From: Daphnia pulex
Lineage: Eukaryota; Arthropoda; Branchiopoda; Diplostraca; Daphniidae
Length of the DNA stretch: 64,000 nt
Direction: 5' to 3'
Assembly (NCBI RefSeq): GCF_021134715.1
Contig: NC_060025.1
Span: forward strand, 6,634,001 to 6,698,000
Every line of letters starts with the position of its first letter. Within the stretch, counting starts at the first letter, position 1. The notes under the pieces were generated by a model. That model did not search any database and had not been told where the DNA came from. It saw only the letters and a list, made by a program, of their open reading frames with translations. This document shows positions 44,101 through 57,314 of the stretch, piece by piece. The position numbers and the translations under genes were made by a program.

Positions 44101-45131
44101 AGTGAAGGAACTGATTCCAAGCCGCGACGGACTCATCCGTTCTGTCATGCTCAAGATTCCAAATGGTAATTTAATTAATAGAGCCATTCAATGTCTTCAC
44201 CCTATAGAGCTGCGAGAAGATCTCGCCGAAGACGTCGAAATTGGAAATCCGGAACCGATCCAGGAGCCGGAAGAGGATCCAAATCCAACTCTGCCAGAAC
44301 CAGAAATCGATCTCGCTATCGGAGACGCTATGCCAGCTCCCGAAGAACCGGAAGACGTCGTCGAAGATGTCGAGCCGGATGCTACGGGCTCTGGTGGGGA
44401 GTGTGTTAGGAATATTCCATTCCAACAGACGACGACGAGATCAGGGCGCCGCACAACAACACCGGCGCACCTACGCGACTATTGCCTTGGGGGCCCCCGA
44501 TAGGTGGCCCCAAATTCAGTCGTTGGTCCCCAAATTCAGTCGTTGTTTCCCTACCCCCCTATTGTTTATTCCCCCCCAATTTACTGTACAATATTCAGTG
44601 TGTTAAAATAGACGAGAGGTAAAAGACACGGTTTTGTTCGTGTCTAATTTATTCAACTTGGAAACTGTAAGTAAACGGCCCGACACGCCGAACATCCCTA
44701 TTACATTTTCTACACCAGAAGTACTTGCTGCTGTGTCATTACTATCAATAATAGAAATTGACGATTGGATCCTGGAATCTGGATGTTTAAGTTTCAGATT
44801 CTGTGAATTTAAAGGAGGAATTTTGATTTTTTGAAGTTTTACAAAAGGAAGTTGAGAAAATGTAAAGTCAACGGCATGCTATAATAAAATAAAAAAGTAT
44901 GTATTATATGCTTTTTAAGAACTTTTATATTTATCCTACTACCTTAGCATGATGGTTTTCAAAATCATTCCAGGAAGTAAATTTCTTATTTTTACATCTT
45001 ACACAGGCAAACTGTTCTTTTGTTGGATACAATGATTCACCTCTAGATTCTTGTCTAAATAAGATCATTTATAGGTAATGAAGCCTGTAATATTTTTGAG
45101 AAAATAATAATTTATTTAGTTACCTTGACAT
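32979..45131 (-). CDS. Gln-rich C2H2 zinc-finger protein, coding exon split by a BEL element
   Basis: This is a putative nuclear regulator. Exons: 45131-45124, 45054-44943, 44878-44715 continuing at 36805-36423, 36337-35900, 35824-35759, 35691-35614, 35531-33788, 33727-33465 and 33403-32979. With the BEL element and one CCAGA repeat set aside they sum to 1226 codons plus stop. Seen: an N-terminal Cys2-His-type finger (FACVRCKNKKFTSWNDF, then HH), an acidic Ser/Pro/Glu-rich part, a long glutamine-rich stretch, a Thr/Ser/Gln-rich part, a C2H2 finger split between exons (CQVCNETF, then HLVLHLRKVH) and a conserved-looking end (YIPIVDLKRLDVISKLESMG). I cannot name the family with confidence; a row/WOC-like zinc-finger protein is one guess. 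As assembled, the third exon is interrupted, so the allele should be disrupted unless the insert is removed or spliced out. Confidence 0.75.
35041..35460 (-). repeat. CAG/CAA glutamine-coding repeat tract
   Basis: On the minus strand this tract codes for an uninterrupted run of over 40 glutamines (35041-35170, mixed CAG and CAA), followed by Gln-rich sequence with a repeated unit QQQPQL (about 35325-35420). Mixed codons suggest it is not a simple recent trinucleotide expansion. Confidence 0.85.
36811..37121 (+). repeat. 5' LTR of full-length BEL element
   Basis: 311 bp, from TGTTAGGAATATTCC to TACATTTTCTACA. It matches 44404-44714 by eye. Confidence 0.95.
37122..38227 (+). other. BEL leader with three tandem repeats
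   Basis: The leader starts with the primer-binding-like site. At about 37728-37925 it holds three tandem units of 60-70 bp, each a poly-A run, a CTCTCGCTCACGCTCA-like word and then GTGTAGTGGCACGCCGCAAG followed by GGCGCCAC. GTGGC and GCGCCAC could pair to a stem in each unit. The gag-pol start at 38228 follows an A-rich stretch. Confidence 0.7.
38228..44503 (+). CDS. BEL/Pao gag-pol polyprotein
   Basis: A single uninterrupted frame of 2091 residues. Gag occupies about residues 1-500: coiled coil, NQAA repeats near 135-152, DUF1759-type core (WTQFWESFNAAV), zinc motifs CIFCSQIHWPTKC (about 430), CVNCFGDKHALKDC (about 459) and CNKCGGRHHTALC. A protease-like segment follows near 550 (LFADDGSHRSW). 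Reverse transcriptase is next, with YVDDYLGG near 1038, then RNase H (VFGDASEAAYGAV, about 1221). Integrase has an HHCC zinc region (about 1568-1604) and the D,D-E type core: GVDFAGP (about 1635), YSDNAQT (about 1762) and WWGGFWERMV (about 1805). The frame ends 100 bp inside the 3' LTR. No frameshift or stop is present, so it may still be active. Confidence 0.95.
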   Translation: MVQSMKNTRSATKGHITRAITRINGFANQVMAQEDVKELETLETRLKSLFESYQSATKEIKEKLIATKAAQEEIDGDLDTFLQVQDEVSGARSIIKQKKQEWLDDVKEKQEAKKEEDRDKRLLALFQQQATSQAANQAANQAANQAANPATSQAQMAQIIAQIMAAIPAPPAPVINVTAAPAPASAVQSIRLPQRQIKHFKGDVLEWTQFWESFNAAVHSSSLSNVQKFDYLKEYLKGEAYLLVNNLELTDANYQVAIDELKRMYGKTDVLIDAHIEKLDALQPVKDGNDVPALRSFQLNLQSHISALETLGVPTSSFGGLLGARLIKLIPTRLQQEWAKSPTNKSTDIEMVIKFIGDQIDAAERFNRIKGVEKEKSSPAPKQPKPANPQPATASQLAVGAKASPAPQVKSALKNKNVKFNPSWIVCERPCIFCSQIHWPTKCPKGLTERKKIIFDLKRCVNCFGDKHALKDCTSARNCNKCGGRHHTALCDKGDVRVTNPTTAAIIVASDPTLTTTACASSFGQLMLKTATVIISGQNGNETRAILFADDGSHRSWVLKSLSSQLNMKTVAVENISTRVFKKKEPNKPEMTKNVEMQVRGTWQGAPKVTLMALESDHISDTGPYVGSEFANSLWIQNEKLADDRFEMAHTEDQPIGILVGMDQMFQIMSNEAAIQSPCGLRAFQTKLGRMIAGPSQEAKSKTGTQVIQNLILTSSYPIPQITSTFATSSQKRKILSTQANKTPMEKETGTASPQTTPIGASFSDAPIGSSGEEDSKWFEKEEQVAANFDLSLFWKIENFANLEGADAVESDDRFDFFDEKITRWPDGRYCTPIPWTTDKWRLQKNLPLATGRVESTITRLRKNPGDLVNYHAEIQKLIDSKFVEEANMDYEELHTYLPHHPIFRGDKSTTKIRPVFDGAAKTKFGPSLNDVLETGPNLNPDLLSVLIRFRKYEIAWIADIEKAFLNIALQPEDAEAIRFLWPRDPAVAGSPLIAYKWKRVPFGLSSSPFLLRVTINKHFKSLKSRFPETIQQLEESLYVDDYLGGANNLSIAKKRVDETDEIFSDAQLNMRSWATNNEDLKQHLKEKGLSNQVVGLLSPALDGQQKVLGIRWDTGSDSFKFDPASIIQAVEEVGTEITKRKILSISARIFDPIGFLSPTVLLLKIIYQKLWEKEIGWDQAAPADIQKSWKIVMTGLADFTELQIPRWIGLSEKVTSHEIHVFGDASEAAYGAVAYARLQKGQEDPLIILLASKTRVAPLPKKKVTLPRLELLSSLLAVRLGEVVKNAMQVQYWRTIYWSDSLVALGWIRGEPNKWKPFVRNQVETIRKFSQPEWWRHCPGLQNPADLASRGAPAPTLVTSTLWWNGPIWLKGEETEWPDSPNDQIPQTIQSEMESEARSTTVSTTAAIAIPTASVDWNLDKISTWNRLLRRTAWVSRFLSRSQKKLRPPGPERMESIKAIGPDGKGSGKVIRITRLSREELDEAELTIYRQLQRERYPKAFESLQLDNTIQPKEKIAALFPIWDARDRLVRIHGRVSLALRDRNIDPPILLPASHIVITFLITDKHESLLHAGAKVTLSELKEKFWIVKGRQQVKKILFTCVECKKLTSPPFQELAAPLPLNRLKHAQSFHVTGVDFAGPLLYKPAQRRKKRKAPPSVQDPTPADDPTEERIEEPPAEGDAPIEALIVGEEDSVEEDVEIQDILITTTKAKKTNHLKSYVCLFTCAVTRAVHLELLPDMTARSFLLAFRKFAARRGPVSVMYSDNAQTFRCVDRFLRTIHADPIIQDFLASRKTLWIFSASLAPWWGGFWERMVRSVKDLLRRSNGRACLDYMELEASLAEIESVINARPLSYIGEGADDPLPITPNQFLNNRRSTRADPEPAVNLLDPTSTSIVLQEMDKNRREYVADICARFVDDYLLQLDNFHSKGKSGRKIRLGEVVVIHDEHSKRLMWSTGVVKELIPSRDGLIRSVMLKIPNGNLINRAIQCLHPIELREDLAEDVEIGNPEPIQEPEEDPNPTLPEPEIDLAIGDAMPAPEEPEDVVEDVEPDATGSGGECVRNIPFQQTTTRSGRRTTTPAHLRDYCLGGPR
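44404..44714 (+). repeat. 3' LTR of full-length BEL element
   Basis: 311 bp, matching 36811-37121 by eye. The gag-pol stop codon (ends 44503) lies inside it. Confidence 0.95.
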
Positions 45132-46257
45132 AATTGAATCCTTCTTGGGGAATAAATACTCTTTTGTGATTAAAAACAGATTTAGATTAGGGTGCTGCCA
45201 CACACAAAATTTCCAGCAATAACAAAGCTGGAATTACTAACTTTTCAAATTTTGTAGTGGGAAATTGTGTCTATGCGCAACACCACCTAGTGTTTAAATT
45301 CTTCTAAATGTGACCGAATCACCGAAAACGTTTTTTTGTTGTGAATATCTCTCAACTTTTTTCAGTACACAGAATGTCACCAAGCTTGACTGACTCTAGA
45401 CGTTAATCCTCGGAAATACTAGTGAAAAATTGTCTTCAGATTAATATTCCCAGACTGCACAAAAAGATTAAACTCGGAAACTAGCGTAGCGTCCCAGCTT
45501 CTAGTCTCAGCTTCTAGACTCGGTTAACAACTCCACTCAACTCAAACCAACAAAAACCGGAATCGGCTGGGAATTGCGAATGCAAGGGAGGGACAGAGGG
45601 GGATGGGTCGAAATCCAACAGAAGGACCAATGAGAGAGTCGGAAATATGAGAAGAGAGAAACTTGATGAAAGAGACTAGACAAGAGATCAAACCGAATCC
45701 GCAGCAGCAGCGCCACTCCGCATCAACGGCAAATCCGCTGGCAATCCACACCGGTCCTATTGCCTGGAGCTAAGACGCTAAACGGGACGCTCATAATAAA
45801 GACCTACTTAAAGCCCCAGGGACTTTACTGTGAATGGTTCCAAATTTAGAAGAACGGGAAGTAACGTCTTAACGAAAGCAGAAGGGAAAGATTCAAACCT
45901 TTAAAGGTTATCTGTTGTTGATTATTCCGTTTGAACAATGAAATAAATAAAACTTTACAGTATATAACGAAACGAATAGGAATAGCCATTTTGTTATTTA
46001 TTTTTGGAACCATTAGTGGTATCGCGCAAACGTCAACGAACCCGCAAACGGTTCGAGTCCAAAATTTTGAATCGATCGTTACATTTTAGCACTCAAGGAC
46101 ATGATCCGAACCGAATATGAAGTACTCCCAGGAGAAGTGACTTCGTGATCCGCGGCGAACTCGAACCGAATCCAAATGAGAGAGACCTCTAGCGGCTGAT
46201 TCCTTTTTGTTTACAATATTTTAACCCATATGTTTCCACAGATTCAAAGAGCACACC
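45132..46257. other. Divergent promoter region, zinc-finger gene and SAMTOR
   Basis: No gene is supported. The region contains the 5' sides of two divergent genes. The stretch 45540-45780 has short protein-like frames on both strands but no recognisable domain. Confidence 0.45.
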
Positions 46258-47435
46258 ATGTCACAGCAGTCAGAAGATGGAAAGGTATTGGCTGACATAA
46301 TTAAAAATGTACACAGACGATTGCGACAAGAATTAAAAGAAAGTGGTGATCCCGAATCGTCCTGGATAAATCATTGTAGAAATGAAGCCCGATTAAAGGT
46401 ATTTATTATAACTTTTGTAATGATGTTGCTTTGTTGAAGTTACAATGGAGTAGGCTGCAGGTTAATGCATTGATGTTTTTATAGTAGTTACTCTTTTTAT
46501 GTAAGGAATATGCAAAAAGTATGCACCAACTTGCTACTGAACACTGGGAACGACTCAGGGAATCCAACCCAGACACATCAAGAATTAATTGGACTTGGTC
46601 TTTTCTTTCAAATTACTTTTTGGGAAATGGATTTGAAATCCAAAGACAGAAATCAAAATTAAATATTGATTGGTAACTTATCATAGGAAAAAGAAAATTT
46701 TCTGTCAATTAATTTCATTTTGTTTTCACTAGGCCAAAACTGATGTTAAAAGATTCAAAAATATCAGTGCTGGATGTGGGAAGCTGTTACAATCCATTTA
46801 AAGAATTTAAAGAACTAGATGTCCTACCAGTAGATTTATGTCCAGCTCTGGAATCTGTCTACCAGTGTGACTTTCTTACAGTTCCAGTGGGAGAAAAAAC
46901 TTTTTTAGAAGACCAAAGTGTGTTAAGTTTGGCTTCCAGTAGCTTCCACTGTGTAGGTAATAGTATTGTACTTTGCAGTATATAATGTTATTTCTTTTTC
47001 TTAACACCATTCTGTCTGATTGCAGTGTTCTCCTTTCTGCTGGAATACTTTCCATCTTGTAGTCAACGATGGACTTGCTGTGAGAAGGCTCAACAGCTCT
47101 TAATGGAAGAAGGAGTACTTGTCATCATCACTCCTGACTCCAAGGCAGCTCATTCTAATTCAAAAGTTATGAGGAGTTGGCGAGAAGCTCTAGAAGCTAT
47201 TGGGCTAAAGCGTATCAAATACGAAAAACTTTTGCACGCTCACTGTATGGCATTTCGCAAGACTTCCATCGATCCACCCACATCTGAAGATCGTCAACTT
47301 TTGGCATCGAAAATGTACATCCCGCAGGATTTCCACAGTCAGAGTGATTCGGAGCAAGAGGAGAACGACCACATCAAATTTACGGAAGAAGAGTTAGCTG
47401 AAGGATTCACTTACTTGCCAATGTTAAATGATTGA
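46258..47435 (+). CDS. SAMTOR: SAMTOR / BMT2-type S-adenosylmethionine sensor
   Basis: SAMTOR (BMT2, C7orf60) is a Rossmann-fold protein that binds S-adenosylmethionine and, when it is scarce, inhibits mTORC1 through GATOR1-KICSTOR. Exons 46258-46398, 46506-46672, 46733-46956 and 47026-47435 give 313 codons plus stop. The N-terminal helices have WINHCRNEARLKEYAKSMHQ. The SAM-binding motif is ISVLDVGSCYNPF near residue 113, followed by the acidic strand end DVLPVDLCPA and the CDFLTVPVG block. Then come VFSFLLEYFPSCSQRW, ITPDSKAAHSN and the conserved C-terminal GLKRIKYEKLLHAHCMAF. The order fits the BMT2 family closely. An rRNA methyltransferase role, as in yeast Bmt2, is the alternative, but the animal members act as sensors. 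Confidence 0.88.
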
Positions 47436-47986
47436 GAAATACATCCAGTGATACAACCAAATGTATGTATTTAACGAGAGCTAAAACGTGCACACACAAA
47501 AGAGGAGATTGAATCGGAGTGTCAAAATTCAGATCAATGCTGTTTCCATTATACTTTTCTAATTAAAATAGCACACGCGGCAGGTGTTGAGTCGCGCAGA
47601 GAAGATCACATCACGAGTCAATATAAAAGATTATTAAGCCTTCAGGCTAATAAATGTTGGCGGAGGCGAGAGGGATTTATTTTTAAGGAAAAAAGAAACA
47701 ACCACGTCACAATCTTGTGCGGTTCACGAACTGATACCATAAAATGCTAGAAAACAAGCGATCCCGTTAAAATTTGGATTCAAATTCCGTTTGAAAAGGA
47801 ATCAACACTGACCAAACAAAACAACCTTACAATGCAAGTGATGTGAGTAGTTACCGGAGGTATGGGAGTATTGGGAAATAGAATGGTAGAAAGAGTAAAA
47901 AATAAAATTATAAAAAAAAAGCTACCCTTTAATCTAAGAAATGCTGAAGGGGATCCGAATCGATTGAAAGTTGCCTGTTTCACCAT
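47436..47986. other. Convergent 3' ends of SAMTOR and CRMP
   Basis: Both 3' UTRs should lie here. No separate gene is supported. Confidence 0.5.
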
Positions 47987-52754
<4,768 letters not shown>

Positions 52755-52871
52755 TGCGTCGTCTTCTGGTTTGTCGTCTCGGGTCTGTAAGGCAATAAAA
52801 ACCGCCAATCGTTAGTCAGATGCATCACGCTGCTCAGAGGGCTTCGGGACTGCCAAGGTCTGTCCCGTTCG

Positions 52872-52879
52872 TGACGTCA
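52872..52879. promoter_or_regulatory. Palindromic CRE (TGACGTCA)
   Basis: A full consensus CREB/ATF site lies about 120 bp upstream of the short-isoform CRMP start codon. It is visible sequence; function is inferred from position only. Confidence 0.4.
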
Positions 52880-53285
52880 CGGATCAATACGGCAGACGGA
52901 AACTTCCAAGTTGTTTTGTCCACCCTCGTATAACGTGAGTGTGTGCTTTTACAATGAACAAAATTGACTTTCTACCAAAAGACCGCAACATTCGACACCC
53001 CCATCTGCAACGCTAGAGTAACCAGCTCATACGTAATAATGCCGTAACCAGCTGTGTATTGTATCGTGTGCAAGTTAAAAAAGAACCACCTTTTCTCAAT
53101 GTTGTTTCTACAGCTAAAAGCCAACCGGCTGGAAAATCTGAAACAATTAACTATTACGACTGGAAATCGATCCTGTAGCCTATATAACCCCCCATAAGCA
53201 ACAATGAAATCGTCAGATGAACGAACTCGATGTACGGACGGAGAGAATTTCAATTTCTGTGTGTGAGAAAGGCGAACTTACCACA

Positions 53286-53308
53286 CAAGAACACACACAC
53301 ACACAAAT
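53286..53308. repeat. Short CA microsatellite
   Basis: An ACACACACAC-rich run lies in the 5' region of the short CRMP isoform, followed by CACGCGCACGAG. Confidence 0.7.
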
Positions 53309-54725
53309 TCACGCGCACGAGATGAGATGAGGAGAAGTCGAAGACTAAAACACAGAGTCAGTCGGGACTCGCCTGAAGCTGAGTGTGGCCGCAGAGGGAA
53401 GGGAACCTGAGCTGCTGCTAAGCCTTTTCGACTACGGAGAAAAAGGATCGCATCTAGCGGCAGAATTTGAAACTACTACTGTTATATTGTGCACCGGCGA
53501 TAAACATGGGCGGGGTTGCGTATGGCCTCGGGAGTTATGCTATTAATAAACAATGCATAAAACACCTTCTTTCTTTTTTTCATCAATTCTAATGATCGAG
53601 AACAACAAAAATTGTATATAATTACGCTTTCGTCTGTAATACGTGGATCTCCTTAATTATTTAACTATTATTCGCACGAACCCGTCGATTAGGCCATCTA
53701 GCATTACGTCCGTTCTCTAAAAACACGACGAATGAAAATTCTCCCGAAAATTCGAACGATCAATCACCGAAGCGTCGTATACGTCGTTTCAGCTTGCGCA
53801 GTGTGATATGCTTTAAATTAAATGCATTAATAAAAAGGAAACCGTTTCATTAAGACGAAAAACATTCCCGGAAACGGATGTTGATTTTTTTTTCTTTTTG
53901 GACGACTATGGCGAAATGAAATGTAAGCATATGGCCGGAGAACTATGCGCTGAAGAAACTCGTTTCCTCCTCTATTTCGACTCGTCCCTCCGTCTGAAAA
54001 ACTACCGGCGTTCTTCTTTCGGTTGGTGTGGCGCTGCTCTTTGTCTTATGCTTGTCTTAGTCTGTCTAATTCCGACATCTGCTCACAAGACTTTCCCTTT
54101 TGACTTTTCCGATACTCCATCATTGGCTTCTTCCCAGCAAACGTGCTGAGAAAAATACAAAAAAAATAAATCTCGTCGACCGAAATGTGGCGTTAGAATA
54201 ACATTTAAGTATTTCTACGTTTCCTTTTCCAATCCTTCTTATTACAGTCTTTGGACACACAAGGATAAATTCGATGGGAAATTTTTGTTGTTTTATTTTT
54301 TACTTTAAGACGGTTAACATTTCTAGAAGTGGACGCGTGAAACTGCCTTAAGCAAAAGCTATAGACCTCTAACTTTTTTGAACAAAGAAAAGAAATGGTT
54401 CGCCCTGTAGCCGGTAGTCTCGTCCAGAACAAATACATATGACCGAAATTCCGTCATACCTCTTCAAAAAAAATAAAATCATACAAAGACTCACCATGAG
54501 TTTACACAAGTTGGGACGAAGGAATCGTAAAAAAATAAGCAAAAAACAAATTTAACTTTCGGGGTATGAGATCACCAAGTAGGCTATACAGTAACTGGCT
54601 TTAAGGAAGGAGCTTGTTTAGTAGAGCGGAAACTACGAATTACTATGTGGAAACATTTCTTTCTTTTCCTCTCTACATCATTTTCTAAAAGAATTTTTAA
54701 AATAGGAATTTTTAAAAGGCATAAC

Positions 54726-55314
54726 CTGGTTGTCTTGAGGCGCGGAGATGGCAACCGTTTTATTTGTTTCCTGTTTTTCTTCGGGCTTGCGGTCATTTTC
54801 CTTTCGATTTACCTTGTAAGGTAGAATAAACAAATTACATTAAAATTACATAGGGGCTGTATCTGATATAGATACTGTGTACTATAATTAACTAAATAAC
54901 TAAGGGACTAAATGAAATAGCTGAAAAAAAGGAAAATCAATATTTCTAGAATCGACTAAAAGAACCCGCGCAAGTGTTAAATGACATACAACGTCATTTC
55001 TCTCATCGCTTTTCATTTCTTGCTGATAAAACAAATATAGTGTTTACTATTTACATATAAAGCCGCTATCGCCTTACTTGGTCATTTTTCGGAGTCTTGT
55101 TTTTATCAGCTACTGGCGGCGGCGATGGTTGCGAGGATCGCTCAGACGGCAAGTTTGGTGTCTTCATGCTGAATGCGTCTGGGACGTAGCCGAAAAAAGA
55201 TGTGCCGAGGACGCGAGGTTTTGGCTGATTCGACTGGCTTCCCAGGCCTGGAATACTCATTGCCAAATCTGCGCACTCCTCTTCCTCGGATGGCTTCCTT
55301 TTGGACGACGACAT
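54726..55314 (-). CDS. CRMP: Alternative N-terminal exons of CRMP (long isoform)
   Basis: Two minus-strand exons, 55314-55078 (79 codons, start MSSSKRKPSEEEECADLA) and 54812-54726 (29 codons, ending APQDNQ), each a whole number of codons with canonical donors. They lie upstream of the short CRMP start and fit phase 0 onto the CRMP exon at 51993, replacing the 19-codon exon at 52754. The block GTSFFGYVPDAFSMKTPNLP resembles the N-terminal extension of long vertebrate CRMPs in layout, as I recall it, and the rest is charged and disordered. The long form would have about 700 residues. If not joined to CRMP, this would be a small gene of unknown function. Confidence 0.6.
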
Positions 55315-57314
55315 TTTTTGGGGCTCAGTTACAACTACGAAAAAAATAATCACTTTAAGAAAAAAAGAAATAATATGTTTTTAGGAAAATGAAGGGGAAA
55401 CAAAAATTATTATTTGTTATGGGCTAACTATTTATTACGTAACGCTGTTGGGGAGTAGGGAGTGGCGTCCGCAAATGTTTAAATATCAAATAATTTGCTT
55501 ATAATTGAAAAAAAAAAATAAGTGTTAATGGGAGGCGATCAAGAGTTGTGTAATTTAAAAGAAGAGGGTGAGCGTTTTTGTTACGCGAAAGTTCGCGTTG
55601 CCGTAATGAAGTAACACCTTCATTATTTATTCACGAATTATTTGAACTAAGAGTAAATAAAGAACAGATTAAAATTTTACCTTTATTAAAATGAACGCCA
55701 AAAAGGTATCCAAATGAAATGAAAATGGAATAAATCGTTGCGCCAGCAAAACACCAAATGAGAATGAAATTCTGAATATTGCGAACTAAGAAACGTTTTT
55801 CAGAGATTATATACGCAAACGGCTTATTTGTACACGACTGAAAGTTCGGACAACATGCAAAAGAAAAAAAGGCTTGAAAAAAGGTATCCTACTTGATGAG
55901 GGGTTCTTTAAAAGTGCGGTTGGATGACGCGGATAAAATCAACAGTGACGTGATGGAACGCATCAACTAGAGGTGTGAACAACAACTGAAGTAAAAATAT
56001 AAAAGGAGGAGTGAGAAATAGTACAACATTTTGAAGGACGGAACAGAAAAACTAACATGATGACGAGCACCAGCACCCTCAGGGAATCAACTTATTTTGA
56101 AAATTAAACTTCGCTGGCGTTGTGGTTTGTCAACCGAAACGGAAGCTTTGCTCGCTTAATTCGATTTGGTTTAACGTGTAGACTGTAGACTACCTTGCGA
56201 ATACTTTTCTATAAAGACGTCACAAATGAACTATTGGAATTGTTGAGTGGGGAATGGTGTTAATGTTAATTTTAATTTTAATAAATTCTGAAATGTGGAA
56301 ACCTATTTTCTATTAACTATGCAATATACGTCGCTTGCCGTAAAATTCACCTTTTGATAATAATGCGTTTAGTTTAACCTCAATTTAGCCTAAGTTACAC
56401 ATACCAGATTTATGGATCCTAGGAGACAGCAGGCTCACACTGAGCTCTGCGAGTCAATTTTTACTCGTGAACAATAAACCACTCCAATTATCGTCAATTT
56501 ATATTCCTATTGCTTGTAGTCTTTTTTCCCAAATCCAAATTAACCTAAATCACGGTAGAACTGAGATTAATTGCAACTCCGACTAGGATTGAGAAGCAGA
56601 TCGACGCTCGCTGGACAACGTTTTTAACCTGTAGTGAAAGATTTGTTTGACAAACTACTTCAGCCGACACAACTCGTTCATTACACAATTCATTCTTTTC
56701 ATTATCACATCAGTTTCACAATGATTAGAATTAACTGTACATGCCATGTGCCAATTCTAACGCTTTCTTTTTGGTTTATTTGCGGATAAAATATTCTTGG
56801 CCATAACTTTACATTTTCTTCTAGTGAACGATAGCTCAAGTTTGCCTTTGGGAAGTTTACAATACGGTATATAAAGTCTGACTAGACTTGGCCAGCATAC
56901 GAATACAAAACTACAGTATTTGCGGAATTATTCTAAGTAACAAACACGAAGATTGTGCTCGTGTCCTTCCTGTAAGTGAATAAATTCATCTCAATCGATG
57001 AAAAAAAACGACATAAACCACAAAACTTCATCTACGTTCATTAAGAGTAATCACAAATGGCAGACATACATCAGAGGCAATAAATGTTTGAGAAATACCG
57101 AACCGGCTTGCATTTTCCACTTTCACTACGTCAGGCGACTTTCGAACACGGTTACAACCGTCCAGTAATGTCATAATTAGTGTCAATTTAGATCCTGGAC
57201 CAAAAGAACGACAAATAAAAATTATAAGAACAAAAAGTTAAAAATGTTTCATTCTAATTGCAATGTAACCAAACACTACTCACCTTTAGAACATTTCGCA
57301 ATCGAATTCGAGAT
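55315..57314. other. CRMP-BCAT intergenic region
   Basis: About 2 kb without a supported gene. It should contain the long-isoform CRMP promoter and the BCAT 3' UTR. Confidence 0.45.

Larger units (their letters stand above)
36806..44719 (+). mobile_element. Full-length BEL/Pao LTR retrotransposon, apparently intact
   Basis: The element spans 36811-44714 (7,904 bp) and is flanked by the direct repeat CCAGA (36806-36810 and 44715-44719). It has two 311-bp LTRs (TGTTAGG...TTCTACA), a tRNA primer-binding-like TGGTCCTTCGAACGG right after the 5' LTR (37122), a 1.1-kb leader with tandem repeats, one continuous gag-pol frame and a purine-rich GGTGGGGAGTG just before the 3' LTR. The LTRs look the same throughout by eye. 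It is unrelated in LTR sequence to the gag-only element at 4922-8016. It interrupts a coding exon of the zinc-finger gene, in the opposite orientation. Confidence 0.95.
52755..54725. other. CRMP 5' region and intron of long isoform
   Basis: No independent gene is supported. The region contains the presumed short-isoform promoter. A plus-strand frame at 53898-54149 with a hydrophobic stretch is listed among rejected items. Confidence 0.45.

Noticed and set aside
53898-54149. Plus-strand 83-codon frame with a hydrophobic signal-like stretch
   Set aside because: It lies in the presumed CRMP long-isoform intron, has no recognisable domain and no clear partner exons; chance frames of this length are expected.
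54584-54796. Minus-strand frame MTASPKKNRKQ...
   Set aside because: It is an out-of-frame reading of the second CRMP N-terminal exon and the following intron.
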